Source: Micromonospora citrea (lineage in GTDB: Bacteria; Actinomycetota; Actinomycetes; Mycobacteriales; Micromonosporaceae). From it: DNA of 64,000 nucleotides. Below the pieces are notes generated by a model that saw only the letters and a program-made list of their open reading frames with translations, had not been told where the DNA came from and made no database searches. This document shows, piece by piece, positions 6,910-14,622 of the stretch. The first letter of the stretch is position 1; every line of letters starts with the position of its first letter. The DNA is taken from contig NZ_FMHZ01000002.1 in NCBI RefSeq assembly GCF_900090315.1, forward strand, positions 4,248,501 to 4,312,500, read 5' to 3'. The position numbers and the translations under genes are program-made.

Positions 6910-7987
6910 GCGTCGGCCACCGGCGCCCTCGGGGCGCTGGTCGCGCTCGCGCTCGGCGCGGCCGCCGTGCTGCCGTCCCTGCGGCCGCCCGTCACTCCGG
7001 CGGCCGGCGAGGCCCGTGTGCTGTGGGTCGGCGGCGGCGACCGGGCCCACCTGTACGCGGTGCTGGCCGACTGCGAGACCTGCCCGCAGCGACTGGTCGC
7101 CTCGACGGACGGGGGACGAAGCTGGGACCGCCGCACGGACTTCCCGCCCCGTGGCGGCGGCGACCCCGTCACCGTGACCGTGCTCGGCCCGCAGTTCCTG
7201 GTGGCGCAGGTGCCGGCGGGGTCGGCCGGCAAGGGTGCGGGCGGGAGCGTCCGGCGGATCAGCACCGACGGCGGCGCGACCTGGCGGGACGCCGGCCGTG
7301 GTGGCGCGCCGCGCGTCGCCGCCGCCCCGGGCACCCGGCTCTGGGGCTGCGTGGTCCACGCCCCGCGGGGCTGCGACATCGTGGTGCCCGACCCGGAGCG
7401 CGCCGCCGTCGTGCCGCTGGCGACGCAGCCACCGTTGGACGCGGCCGTGCCCGTCGACGCGCCGCCCGCGGCCGGACTCTGGGTACGCGGCTGCGATCCG
7501 GCGACCGGGGCGGAGAGCCGTCGCGGTGAGCCGTACCGGCGGCCGGAGTTGGCAGAAGACGGTCCTGGACCGGGAGTCGGAGGACGACCGTTCGACCGGC
7601 TGCGAGTTCGACCTCGCCACCACCGACGGCAGGACGCTGTTCGCGACGCTGCCCGACGAGCGGAGCGGCGTGCGCCGGGTGTACCGCAGCGTCGACGGCG
7701 CCGTCACCTGGAAGCCGGAGGAGCCGCGGCTGCCGGACGGCTGGGTGGTGCACGCGGGGTCGACGGTCACCGTGGACGGGACGCACGTCCTGCTCGCGGA
7801 GCGTGAGTCCCGCTTCGGGCTGTTGACCAGCCGGGACGGGCGGGCCTACGCGCCACTGGCGGTCGACGGGCCGGTGCACCACGACGCGCCGCGGGCCGTG
7901 GCCTCGGACCGCTGGGTCCGCCACGACGAGCGGACGGCGTACCTGTCCGACGACGGCCTGCACTGGCGACCGCTGTACATCGGCTGA
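6910..7987 (+). pseudogene. Sialidase/BNR-repeat beta-propeller protein, truncated and frameshifted
   Basis: The sequence encodes a membrane-anchored beta-propeller with several Asp-box motifs (STDGGRSW, STDGGATW, SRTGGRSW, SVDGAVTW, SDDGLHW) after a helix (GALGALVALALGAAAVL). Two defects break it. There is an in-frame TAG at 6907 and no start or cytoplasmic N-terminus before the helix. The frame also shifts at the GGGG run 7507-7510: frame 1 reads to about there and the rest, starting RRAVAVSRTGG, continues one base later. Removing one G would restore one protein. A sequencing error could explain the shift but not the missing start. A GTG at 6967 gives only a partial product. Confidence 0.75.
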
Positions 7988-8022
7988 GCGACGCCGAGGC
8001 GCGTCCCTCGCACACGTCGGAT

Positions 8023-8074
8023 CCGCGGTGGTTCGGCGTCGGCGCGATCCCGCGTCGACGCCGAGCCACCGCGG
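8023..8074. terminator. Long hairpin between convergent genes
   Basis: A 17-bp stem (8023-8039 with 8058-8074, CCGCGGTGG...CCACCGCGG) has one G-U pair and an 18-base loop. It lies 36 bases past the sialidase-like pseudogene and 90 bases past the end of the VOC gene. Confidence 0.7.
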
Positions 8075-8163
8075 CGGTCACGCGGGCGCGGGGAGCAGAC
8101 ACCCCGAGACGTACGCGCCCGGCGACGGCCGCGTCGCCGTCAGGTGCGACGAGTGCCCCGCGG

Positions 8164-8577
8164 CTACTCCGCGTAGGGCTGGTCGGTGCCCTGGTCGCTG
8201 TAGCCGAGGCTCCAGACGTGGCCGTCGGGGTCGGCGAAGGTGCCGCCGTACCCGCCCCACGGCAGGGCACCGGCGGGCTTGAGGATCGTGGCGCCGGCCT
8301 TCTCGGCCTCCGCCATGATCTCGTCGACCCGCGCCTGGCTGCGGACGACGTAGGTGAGGACCATGCCGCCGAAGCCGCTGCCCTCCGGGCTCGCGCCCAC
8401 CTGCTCGGCCAGGCCCTCCCGCCCGTAGAAGCCGACGAGCGAGCCGTTGTCCGACTCGAAGAACACCGAGATGCCGTAGTCGTCCTTGATTTTCCAGCCG
8501 AGCCCCTCCGCGTAGAACTGCTTCGACCGGGCCATGTCCCGCACGCCGAGCAGGATCGAGCTCACGTTCGCCTTCAT
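8164..8577 (-). CDS. VOC (glyoxalase/bleomycin-resistance fold) family protein
   Basis: A 137-residue protein with two beta-alpha-beta-beta-beta modules. The first (residues 5-60) reads SILLGVRDMARSKQFYAEGLGWKI; the second (residues 70-135) ends in GGTFADPDGHVWSLGY, the usual metal-side strand with a His and a Glu/Asp neighbour. Members bind metals or small toxic compounds; the substrate is unknown. ATG 8577 has AAGGAG about 8 bases upstream; the longer frame from 8607 lacks this. It appears monocistronic. Confidence 0.88.
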   Translation of the reverse strand: MKANVSSILLGVRDMARSKQFYAEGLGWKIKDDYGISVFFESDNGSLVGFYGREGLAEQVGASPEGSGFGGMVLTYVVRSQARVDEIMAEAEKAGATILKPAGALPWGGYGGTFADPDGHVWSLGYSDQGTDQPYAE

Positions 8578-8765
8578 GCCTTGTCTCCTTGTATTCGAGG
8601 AATGCACGTAAGGTCACGCTACGAACAGCTCCGTGTCCGACGCTTCTCGATTCCTGACCGGTTCCGGCTACCAGGGTCGCCGCCTCGAAGGCGGTGTCCT
8701 TCCCGGCGGGCTTCCTGCCGGTGGGGTGGCGTCGACGGTGCTGCCGTCGGCGGGACCCGGCGGAC

Positions 8766-9434
8766 TCAGCAGCCGATCTTGTGCAGCGCCGGCCACACCG
8801 GGTCGCCGCTGCGGCCGCTGACGTTCAACACGCCGCTGTCGGCACCCCACGTCAGTTCGTACGTGCCCGCGGCGATGGGGCGGTAGCCGTCGTCGGCGGT
8901 CCACGAACCGACCCGCCGGCCGATCCCGACGCGACCCACCTCGTACACCGCGCCGCTGCCGGCGAAGAGGAACGCCGTCTCCCGCGCCACGGCCCGGCAG
9001 CCGCCCGGGCCGTCCGGGGTCAGGACGTGGTACGTCGTGGAGAGGTCGTTCAGCCCGCCGAGCGCACTGCCCGCCGCCGTCAGGACGGTCAGCAGCGTCA
9101 GCGCCCACCGGGATCGGTGGGCCCGGGCGGCCGGGCCGGACGCCGACGCGCGTACGCGGCGCCGGAACAGCGCGAGCGTCCACGAGGCGACGAGCAGGAC
9201 GCCGCCCAGCGCCCACCCGGGTACGACGCGCCCGCCGACCACCAGCAGCAGCCCGCTCCAGCCCGCGGCGACCACCACGGCGGCCAGCACCCTGCATCCC
9301 ACCGCGACGGAGCGGAGCGGCGCAGCGCGGAGCGGCCCGACCGACGTACCCGACCGGTCCGCGGCGTCGCCGGTCGGCGGGTACGTCCCCTGCCTGGCCT
9401 GCTGTTTCGTCCCTTCCCCCGCGTCCTCTGTCAC
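8766..9434 (-). CDS. Hypothetical membrane protein with extracytoplasmic domain
   Basis: A 222-residue protein, family not recognised. A polar Thr/Gln/Pro-rich N-terminus (about 40 residues) is followed by two helices close together (AAVVVAAGWSGLLLVV and WALGGVLLVASWTLALF), a basic loop (RRRVRASASG), a third helix (WALTLLTVLTAAGSALG) and a C-terminal domain of about 100 residues with three cysteines, the last of which is the C-terminal residue (HKIGC). The GTG start at 9434 lies six bases after a TACGAT -10 box, indicating a leaderless message. A longer frame to 9608 would add low-complexity Arg-rich sequence. Confidence 0.65.
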   Translation of the reverse strand: MTEDAGEGTKQQARQGTYPPTGDAADRSGTSVGPLRAAPLRSVAVGCRVLAAVVVAAGWSGLLLVVGGRVVPGWALGGVLLVASWTLALFRRRVRASASGPAARAHRSRWALTLLTVLTAAGSALGGLNDLSTTYHVLTPDGPGGCRAVARETAFLFAGSGAVYEVGRVGIGRRVGSWTADDGYRPIAAGTYELTWGADSGVLNVSGRSGDPVWPALHKIGC

Positions 9435-9440
9435 GCGGCC

Positions 9441-9446
9441 ATCGTA
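9441..9446 (-). promoter_or_regulatory. -10 box for a leaderless transcript
   Basis: TACGAT on the minus strand, six bases before GTG 9434. No convincing -35 was seen. Confidence 0.4.
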
Positions 9447-9607
9447 TGCAGGCGCCGACCCCTCGGTGCGGTCCCGGGCGTGGGCCGGCCCGGGGACCGT
9501 CACACTCCTCGCGATCGCCCCGCCGTCCGCGTCGGCAAATCGACGTGCCCTGATCGGTCGATCCCGCCGAGGGTGACGCCGCCGATCGGACGCGGGGTGT
9601 CCCGCCA

Positions 9608-9636
9608 CTGGCGCGATGGCTCAGACCGGGTATGGT
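9608..9636 (+). promoter_or_regulatory. Possible promoter upstream of the candidate RNA and peptide gene
   Basis: CTGGCG (9608-9613) and TATGGT (9631-9636) are 17 bases apart. Transcription from here would give a leader of about 315 bases before the peptide gene at 9958. Confidence 0.35.
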
Positions 9637-9778
9637 GGTCGATGCCCGGATGTGTGTCCGGACGTTGGTGCGACTCGCCGGGCGGTTGACGGATGCTGCC
9701 AGCGGGAGCGGCTCGCCCCCTGCCGGGTCCGGTGCCGGCGGAATGCGACGAAGGTCGTATTCAGCACTGTACGAAGTG

Positions 9779-9855
9779 GTCGGTGACGCCCACAGGGCTC
9801 GTGATCTGGCCCGGGACGCCGAGGCCGGTGGTCCGAACGGCGGAACGTCACCGAC
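9779..9855 (+). ncRNA. Candidate structured leader RNA (three-way junction)
   Basis: A perfect 10-bp outer stem, GTCGGTGACG (9779-9788) with CGTCACCGAC (9846-9855), encloses 57 bases that can form two further hairpins: GGGC..GCCC near 9795-9812 and CGCCG..CGGCG near 9817-9843. The short strings ACAGGGC and GGGACGC recall the core of GEMM-I cyclic di-GMP riboswitches, but the AAACC and GCAAAGCC consensus parts are missing, so it is not called as GEMM. It lies about 100 bases before a 46-residue peptide gene and 295 bases before a GGDEF-EAL gene. Confidence 0.4.
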
Positions 9856-9957
9856 GCTCGGCTCGGCGGTACGCGCACCGCTTTTCTGGGTACCTGCCTT
9901 GTGGCACGATCGTGGAACCTCCACCATCCCCGTGACATCTTCTCGACAGGAGCAAAC

Positions 9958-10098
9958 ATGTCTGGTCGAAAGCCGGGCCGGCTGCTTGGCTCGCTTCTCG
10001 TGCTCGCCGCCCTCGCCAGCGGTGTCGTCGTCGGCGACCTCTCCACTCTGGGAGAAGCGCGGACGATGGACTGGATCTGGAACATGCCGTCGCTCTGA
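9958..10098 (+). CDS. 46-residue peptide with one hydrophobic segment
   Basis: It starts at ATG 9958 with AGGAG 5 bases upstream (GACAGGAGCAAAC). The N-terminus is basic (MSGRKPGR), residues 9-27 are hydrophobic (LLGSLLVLAALASGVVVG), and the rest is short, ending in TMDWIWNMPSL. The layout is that of a secreted or membrane-inserted peptide. The aromatic tail is unusual for a random frame, and the start signals are good. No known function. It lies 51 bases before the GGDEF-EAL gene and is probably co-transcribed with it. Confidence 0.7.
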   Translation: MSGRKPGRLLGSLLVLAALASGVVVGDLSTLGEARTMDWIWNMPSL

Positions 10099-10149
10099 CG
10101 ACCCACGACTTCGATGATGTGAGCCGGCGCGACCGGTGAGGGGAGCGGC

Positions 10150-12678
10150 ATGGCGGGTCGAGGCCGCACCGGTCCCCGCTCGACGGAGTACGCCTGGCTG
10201 ATCACCGGCCCGCTGGCGCTGCTCGCCGTCGTCTGCGCGACGGTCGTCGGCCTGGTCGCTCCGGAACCCTTCGGCGAATGGCCACTGGCGGCGCTGCTGC
10301 TGGTGGCCATGGTGGCTGCCGGCCTGCCGGTGCTCAACTTCACGGTTCGGCGGCAGTCGATCGGCATGACGCTGAACGAGATCCCCCTCGTCCTGGCGTT
10401 CTTCCTCGTCCGACCGCTCACCGTCGTCACGATCTACACGCTCGCGGCGATCATCACCCACGCACGACACCGCTTCGGCGCCACCAAGTTCTGGTTCAAC
10501 GTGGCCCGGGCGGCCGCGGGATCGTCGCTGGCGGTGCTGGTGCTCCAGGCGTTCCCGCCGTTGCAGGGCGTGGGCCCGCGCACCTGGCTGACCATGCTCG
10601 CCGCGGCGAGCATGGTCAATCTCGTCAGCCTGACCGCCATCGCCGGCGTGCACACGCTGTTGCAGGGCTGGCAGGCCGGCCGGGAGGTGTTCCGCAAGTC
10701 CGTCCCCGGGCACCTCGCCGCGGCGATCAACATCGTCTGCGGGATCATCATCCTGATCCTGATCGCCGCCACCTGGTGGTCGCTGCTGCTCCTGGCGGTC
10801 CTGGTCGCGGCGCTGGCCCTCGTCTACCGCTCCTACGCGCAGTTCTTCCGGCAGCACCGCACCCTCGCCGACATGTACGAGCTGAGCCGCGCGGTGAGCG
10901 AGAGCGGCCAGTACGGCACCCTGCCCGACGCCCTCCTCGGGCGCGTACGGGCGCTGATGCAGGCGGAGTACGCCACGCTCTGGCTGCCCGCCCAGGGGCG
11001 GCACCCCGAGGTGCTGCTGACCGCGCGCAACGACGACCCGGGCCTGCTCGACTTCGCCAAGACCCCGGCCGCGCTGCGGGAACGCGCCCGCGACGAGGGC
11101 CGTACGGTCGCCGTGGGGCGCGGCATGACGACCGACGGCGACCTGCGCGCGGCGCTCTCGGCGCAGCGCGTCAAGGACGTGATCGTGATCCCGCTGCGGT
11201 CCGGCCAGGCGGTCATCGGCACGCTTGAGGTGGCGAACCGGCTGGGCGACAGCAACTACTTCGTCCGGGCCGACGTGCCCCTGTTCGAGACGGTCGCGGC
11301 GCACGCGGCGGTGGCCCTGGAGAATTCCCGGCTGGTCGACCGGCTGCGGCACGACGCCTACCACGACGCGCTGACCAAGCTGCCGAACCGGCGGCGGATC
11401 AGCGGCGCCCTGGACGAGGCGGTGAAGATCCGGGCGCCCGGCGAGGTGGTGGCGCTGCTCCTCTTCGACGTCGACCGGCTGCGTCAGGTCAACGAGTCGC
11501 TCGGGCACGCCGCCGGCGACAAGGTGCTGGTCGAGGTCGCCGACCGGCTGCGCTCCTGCGCCCCGTCGTCGGCCCTGGTGGGTCGGGCCGGCGGCGACGA
11601 GTTCCTCGTCACGCTGCGGCTGGAGAGCGCGGAGGCGGCGGTCGAGCTGGCCGCGCAGCTGCGCGAGCAGATCCGCGACGAGATGGTCTTCGACGCGCTC
11701 ACCCTGGACGTGGACACGGCGGTCGGTGTCGCCGTGCACCCGGACCACGGCAGCGACGCCGCCTCCCTGCTGCAACGGGTCGACCTGGCGGCGACGGCGG
11801 CCAAGTCCGTGCCGGGCAGCGTGCAGCTGTTCAACCCGGCGCTGGAGTCCCGGTCGTTGCGGCGGCTCGGGCTCGCCGGCGACCTGCGGCGGGCGTTGGA
11901 CGACGGCGAGCTGGAGGTCTACTTCCAGCCGAAGGTGACGCTGCGGGACCGCCGGCTGGTCGGCGTCGAGTGCCTGGCCCGGTGGGAGCATCCGGCGCAC
12001 GGGTCGGTCGCCCCGGAGGACTTCGTCGCGGTGGCCGAGCACACGGGTCAGCTCGGCCGGCTCACCGAGGTCGTGCTCCGGGAGGGGCTGCGGCGCAGCC
12101 GGGACTGGTCGCACGCCGGCCAGCCGCTCGCCGTCGCGGTCAACCTCTCCGCCCGTACGCTCACCGACCAGCACTTCCCGGCCCGCGTCGGGGAGCTGCT
12201 CGACGAGTACGCCGTACCGCCGCAGCGGCTCACGCTGGAGATAAAGGAGGCCGGGGTGCTGGACGGCACCGACCGGCCCATCCCGACCCTGCGGCGGCTG
12301 CGCGACCTCGGCGTGCGGCTCTCGGTCGACGACTTCGGCACGGGTGACTCCTCCCTGGCCCACCTGCGCCGGCTGCCCGTGCACGAGGTGAAGGTCGACC
12401 GTTCCTTCGTGCAGGGCATGGCGACGGATCCGGGCGACCTGGCGATCGTGAACGCGGTGGTCACCCTCTCCCAGCAGTTCGGCCTGGCCGTGGTCGCCGA
12501 GGGCGTGGAGAGCGAGCTGACGCTCGAGCTGCTGCAGGACATCGGCTGCGAGATCGGCCAGGGCTTCCTGTTCAGCCGGCCGCTGCCGTACGAGCGGCTG
12601 GAGGCCTGGTTCGGCGCCCAGGTGGACCCGGAGACGATCACCGCGGGGGAGCTGCCCCGGCTGCGGGTCGTGCCCTGA
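10150..12678 (+). CDS. Membrane-bound GGDEF-EAL cyclic di-GMP turnover protein
   Basis: An 842-residue protein: about six or seven N-terminal helices (residues 15-235, MASE-like), a GAF-like sensor (about 245-395), a GGDEF domain (about 400-555, motif GRAGGDEF near residue 480) and an EAL domain (about 575-825). The EAL signature reads ECLARWEHP instead of EALLRW, but the metal and catalytic residues I can locate are kept: VNLS Asn, EIKEA Glu, SVDDFGTG Asp pair, VKVDRSF Lys and AEGVE Glu. It could therefore make or break cyclic di-GMP, or both. ATG 10150 has GGGGAG 5 bases upstream. The preceding peptide gene is probably in the same transcript. Confidence 0.92.
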   Translation: MAGRGRTGPRSTEYAWLITGPLALLAVVCATVVGLVAPEPFGEWPLAALLLVAMVAAGLPVLNFTVRRQSIGMTLNEIPLVLAFFLVRPLTVVTIYTLAAIITHARHRFGATKFWFNVARAAAGSSLAVLVLQAFPPLQGVGPRTWLTMLAAASMVNLVSLTAIAGVHTLLQGWQAGREVFRKSVPGHLAAAINIVCGIIILILIAATWWSLLLLAVLVAALALVYRSYAQFFRQHRTLADMYELSRAVSESGQYGTLPDALLGRVRALMQAEYATLWLPAQGRHPEVLLTARNDDPGLLDFAKTPAALRERARDEGRTVAVGRGMTTDGDLRAALSAQRVKDVIVIPLRSGQAVIGTLEVANRLGDSNYFVRADVPLFETVAAHAAVALENSRLVDRLRHDAYHDALTKLPNRRRISGALDEAVKIRAPGEVVALLLFDVDRLRQVNESLGHAAGDKVLVEVADRLRSCAPSSALVGRAGGDEFLVTLRLESAEAAVELAAQLREQIRDEMVFDALTLDVDTAVGVAVHPDHGSDAASLLQRVDLAATAAKSVPGSVQLFNPALESRSLRRLGLAGDLRRALDDGELEVYFQPKVTLRDRRLVGVECLARWEHPAHGSVAPEDFVAVAEHTGQLGRLTEVVLREGLRRSRDWSHAGQPLAVAVNLSARTLTDQHFPARVGELLDEYAVPPQRLTLEIKEAGVLDGTDRPIPTLRRLRDLGVRLSVDDFGTGDSSLAHLRRLPVHEVKVDRSFVQGMATDPGDLAIVNAVVTLSQQFGLAVVAEGVESELTLELLQDIGCEIGQGFLFSRPLPYERLEAWFGAQVDPETITAGELPRLRVVP

Positions 12679-12730
12679 GCTGCGCGGATGCGCGGGTGGG
12701 GGATCCGATTTCATCTCCGCCGCGGGGCCG

Positions 12731-12738
12731 TGTAATGT
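12731..12738 (+). promoter_or_regulatory. Possible -10 region for the tRNA-Thr/tRNA-Met pair
   Basis: TGTAATGT is AT-rich against a GC-rich background and lies about 38 bases before tRNA-Thr. No clear -35 was identified. Confidence 0.35.
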
Positions 12739-12774
12739 ATCCCCTGCGCGTCACCCCCCGGGGAGATCGCGCAG

Positions 12775-12847
12775 GCCCCCTTAGCTCAGTCGGCAGAGCG
12801 TCTCCATGGTAAGGAGAAGGTCTACGGTTCGATTCCGTAAGGGGGCT
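12775..12847 (+). tRNA. tRNA-Thr (anticodon GGT)
   Basis: 73 bases. The acceptor arms are GCCCCCT and AGGGGGC with discriminator T. The anticodon stem TCTCC/GGAGA holds the loop ATGGTAA, giving GGT. The T arm is TACGG-TTCGATT-CCGTA. CCA is not encoded. Confidence 0.95.
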
Positions 12848-12872
12848 CAGAGGGTCCGGCTGGACCCGCCAC

Positions 12873-12945
12873 GGCGGTGTAGCTCAGATGGCAGAGCAAG
12901 CGGCTCATAATCGCTGTGTCGCCGGTTCAAGTCCGGCCACCGCTA
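12873..12945 (+). tRNA. tRNA-Met (anticodon CAT)
   Basis: 73 bases. The acceptor arms are GGCGGTG and CACCGCT (one G-U pair) with discriminator A. The anticodon stem AGCGG/TCGCT holds the loop CTCATAA, giving CAT. Full acceptor pairing at position 1 and the absence of three G-C pairs in the anticodon stem point to the elongator form. It follows tRNA-Thr by 25 bases. Confidence 0.93.
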
Positions 12946-13078
12946 CTCTCGTCCTCCGGGCTGGTTCCCGGTGGCCGGTGGGATGGGCGCCACAGGCGCC
13001 CACTTTGCATGTCCGCGCCGTCAGCGCGTAGGCTGATGCGCCGTAGTTGTTACCCGTTAGCGAGGAAGGCACTCCGCC

Positions 13079-13246
13079 GTGGCGAAGGCGACCGATGTCC
13101 GGCCGAAGATCACTTTGGCGTGTGTGGAGTGCAAGGAGCGCAACTACATCACGCGCAAGAACCGTCGTAACGACCCGGACCGCATCGAGCTGAAGAAGTT
13201 CTGCCCGCGGGACGGCAAGCACACGGTCCACCGCGAGACCCGCTGA
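13079..13246 (+). CDS. rpmG: 50S ribosomal protein L33
   Basis: 55 residues. The sequence [18 protein letters not shown] and [13 protein letters not shown] identify L33. The first CxxC (Cys15, Cys18) is present. The second pair is incomplete: Cys42 is kept, but the usual partner position reads RDGKH, so only three cysteines remain and zinc would need a His or be lost. GTG 13079 is preceded by GAGGAAGG about 11 bases upstream. It heads the rpmG-hadA-hadB block, but a strong terminator separates it from hadA. Confidence 0.92.
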   Translation: MAKATDVRPKITLACVECKERNYITRKNRRNDPDRIELKKFCPRDGKHTVHRETR

Positions 13247-13286
13247 CCGGCGGCCGGCCCTGCCGGCCCGGTCCCTGGCACTTCCC

Positions 13287-13354
13287 GATCGCCGATCCGC
13301 GAGGACGGCGCGGCTCCGGCCGCCGCCGCCCGTACGGATCGGCGATCTTTTTTT
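13287..13354 (+). terminator. Intrinsic terminator after rpmG
   Basis: A perfect 13-bp stem (GATCGCCGATCCG at 13287-13299, its complement at 13335-13347) is followed immediately by seven T residues (13348-13354). The T run is rare in DNA this GC-rich. The ATG of the next gene is 17 bases beyond. Confidence 0.9.
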
Positions 13355-13371
13355 GCGTGTAGGTTCGCGGC

Positions 13372-13818
13372 ATGTCCCTGGACCCGTCCTTCGTCGGCCG
13401 GACGTATCCGCCGACCGCCCCCTACCAGGTGGGCCGAGAAAAGATCCGTGAGTTCGCGACGGCGATCGGCGCGACCGACCCGGCCCACCACGACCCGGAG
13501 GTCGCCCGCGCGCTCGGCCACCCCGACGTGGTCGCCCCGCCGACCTTTCCCGTGGTGGTCAGCATGGCCGCCAGCCAGCAGATCATCGACGATCCGGCCC
13601 TGGGCGTCGACTACAGCCGGGTCGTCCACGGCGACCAGCGCTTCGCCTACACCCGGCCGGTGGTGGCGGGCGACGAGCTGGTCTGCGTCTGCGTCGTCGA
13701 GGACGTCAGCAGCCGCGGTGGGCACGACTTCCTGACCACCCGGACCGAGGTCGGCACGCCGGCCGGCGAGCCGGTGGTGACCGTCTGGTCGAAGATCGTC
13801 GTACGCGGGGAGGGCTGA
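13372..13818 (+). CDS. hadA: MaoC-like dehydratase, HadA-type (non-catalytic) subunit
   Basis: 148 residues with a hot-dog fold. The sequence DPSFVGRTYPPTAPYQVGREKIREFATAIG and the TRPVVAGDELVCVCVVEDV strand match the FAS1-like dehydratase N-terminal subfamily that includes mycobacterial HadA/HadC. The catalytic D..N..H segment is absent here and is found in the next gene, so the pair should work as a heterodimeric (3R)-hydroxyacyl dehydratase. Gene order rpmG-hadA-hadB-trpT-secE matches mycobacteria, though hadC is missing and mycolic acids are not expected in this group. ATG 13372 is taken; the upstream SD is weak. Confidence 0.85.
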   Translation: MSLDPSFVGRTYPPTAPYQVGREKIREFATAIGATDPAHHDPEVARALGHPDVVAPPTFPVVVSMAASQQIIDDPALGVDYSRVVHGDQRFAYTRPVVAGDELVCVCVVEDVSSRGGHDFLTTRTEVGTPAGEPVVTVWSKIVVRGEG

Positions 13819-13819
13819 G

Positions 13820-14212
13820 ATGGAGCTGCCAGCCAAGACGTTCCGGGTGACGCGCGCGGACCTGGTCCGCTACGCCGGCGCCTCGGGGGACTTCAACCCG
13901 ATCCACTGGAGCGACCGGCTCGCCACCAAGGTGGGGCTGCCCGGCGTGATCGCCCACGGCATGTTCACCATGGCGCTGGTCGGTCGCGCGCTGACCGAGT
14001 GGGCCGGCCGGCCCGACGCGGTCGTCGACTACAACGTCCGCTTCACCCGGCCGGTGGTCGTCCCGGACGACGACGAGGGCACCGAGATCGAGGTCACGGC
14101 GGTGGTCCGTGAGGTCACCGAGGAGGGCCTGACCAGGCTCGACGTGACCGCGACGTGCCACGGCGAGAAGGTGCTCTCGCAGGCCCGGGCGACCGTCCGG
14201 ACAGCGGGCTGA
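13820..14212 (+). CDS. hadB: MaoC-like dehydratase, HadB-type catalytic subunit
   Basis: 130 residues with a hot-dog fold. YAGASGDFNPIHWSDRLA carries the hydratase 2 motif (Asp and His catalytic residues), followed by GVIAHGMFTMAL and the NVRFTRPVVV strand. The gene starts one base after the hadA stop (TGAGATG), so the two are translationally coupled. The natural substrate is probably an acyl-ACP or acyl-CoA in fatty-acid elongation; in this group the role is not established from sequence. Confidence 0.88.
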   Translation: MELPAKTFRVTRADLVRYAGASGDFNPIHWSDRLATKVGLPGVIAHGMFTMALVGRALTEWAGRPDAVVDYNVRFTRPVVVPDDDEGTEIEVTAVVREVTEEGLTRLDVTATCHGEKVLSQARATVRTAG

Positions 14213-14243
14213 CCAGGCCCGCGACGCGCGATGGGCAGACCGG

Positions 14244-14273
14244 TTGGGAAAGTCGCGCGACTACCCGTACACT
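14244..14273 (+). promoter_or_regulatory. Predicted promoter for tRNA-Trp and secE-nusG
   Basis: TTGGGA (14244-14249) and TACACT (14268-14273) are 18 bases apart, about 66 bases before tRNA-Trp. The same TACACT -10 is used upstream of rpoB. Confidence 0.55.
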
Positions 14274-14338
14274 GGTCCGCCGTGGGGCAAGTGACCCCTG
14301 CGCGGTCGTGTGACCGGGCGGGGCGAGCGTTGCCGCAC

Positions 14339-14411
<73 letters not shown>

Positions 14412-14622
14412 CGCCTCAGGCCTGACCGTTCCCGTGGGTCGCGCCGCCGTAGGGCGGCGTCCGGCCCGTGGTGGTGGCATCGGCGGGGTGGTTCCGAGGC
14501 ACTCGGGCCGTCCGGCCGATCCGCCGGCCGCGGCCCGTCGCGGGACGGTTGGTCCGGCCGGCGTGACCAAGCGCTGCGCACGCCCCCGGCGTGCGACCCG
14601 ACATCCCGCGACGGAGGGCGAA

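Noticed and set aside
9779..9855. Standard GEMM-I cyclic di-GMP riboswitch
   Set aside because: The AAACC and GCAAAGCC consensus parts and a GNRA-loop hairpin are not found, so it is listed only as a candidate structured RNA.
8668..12714. 1348-codon open frame on the minus strand opposite the GGDEF-EAL gene
   Set aside because: It is a shadow of the plus-strand gene, with no start signal or family similarity.
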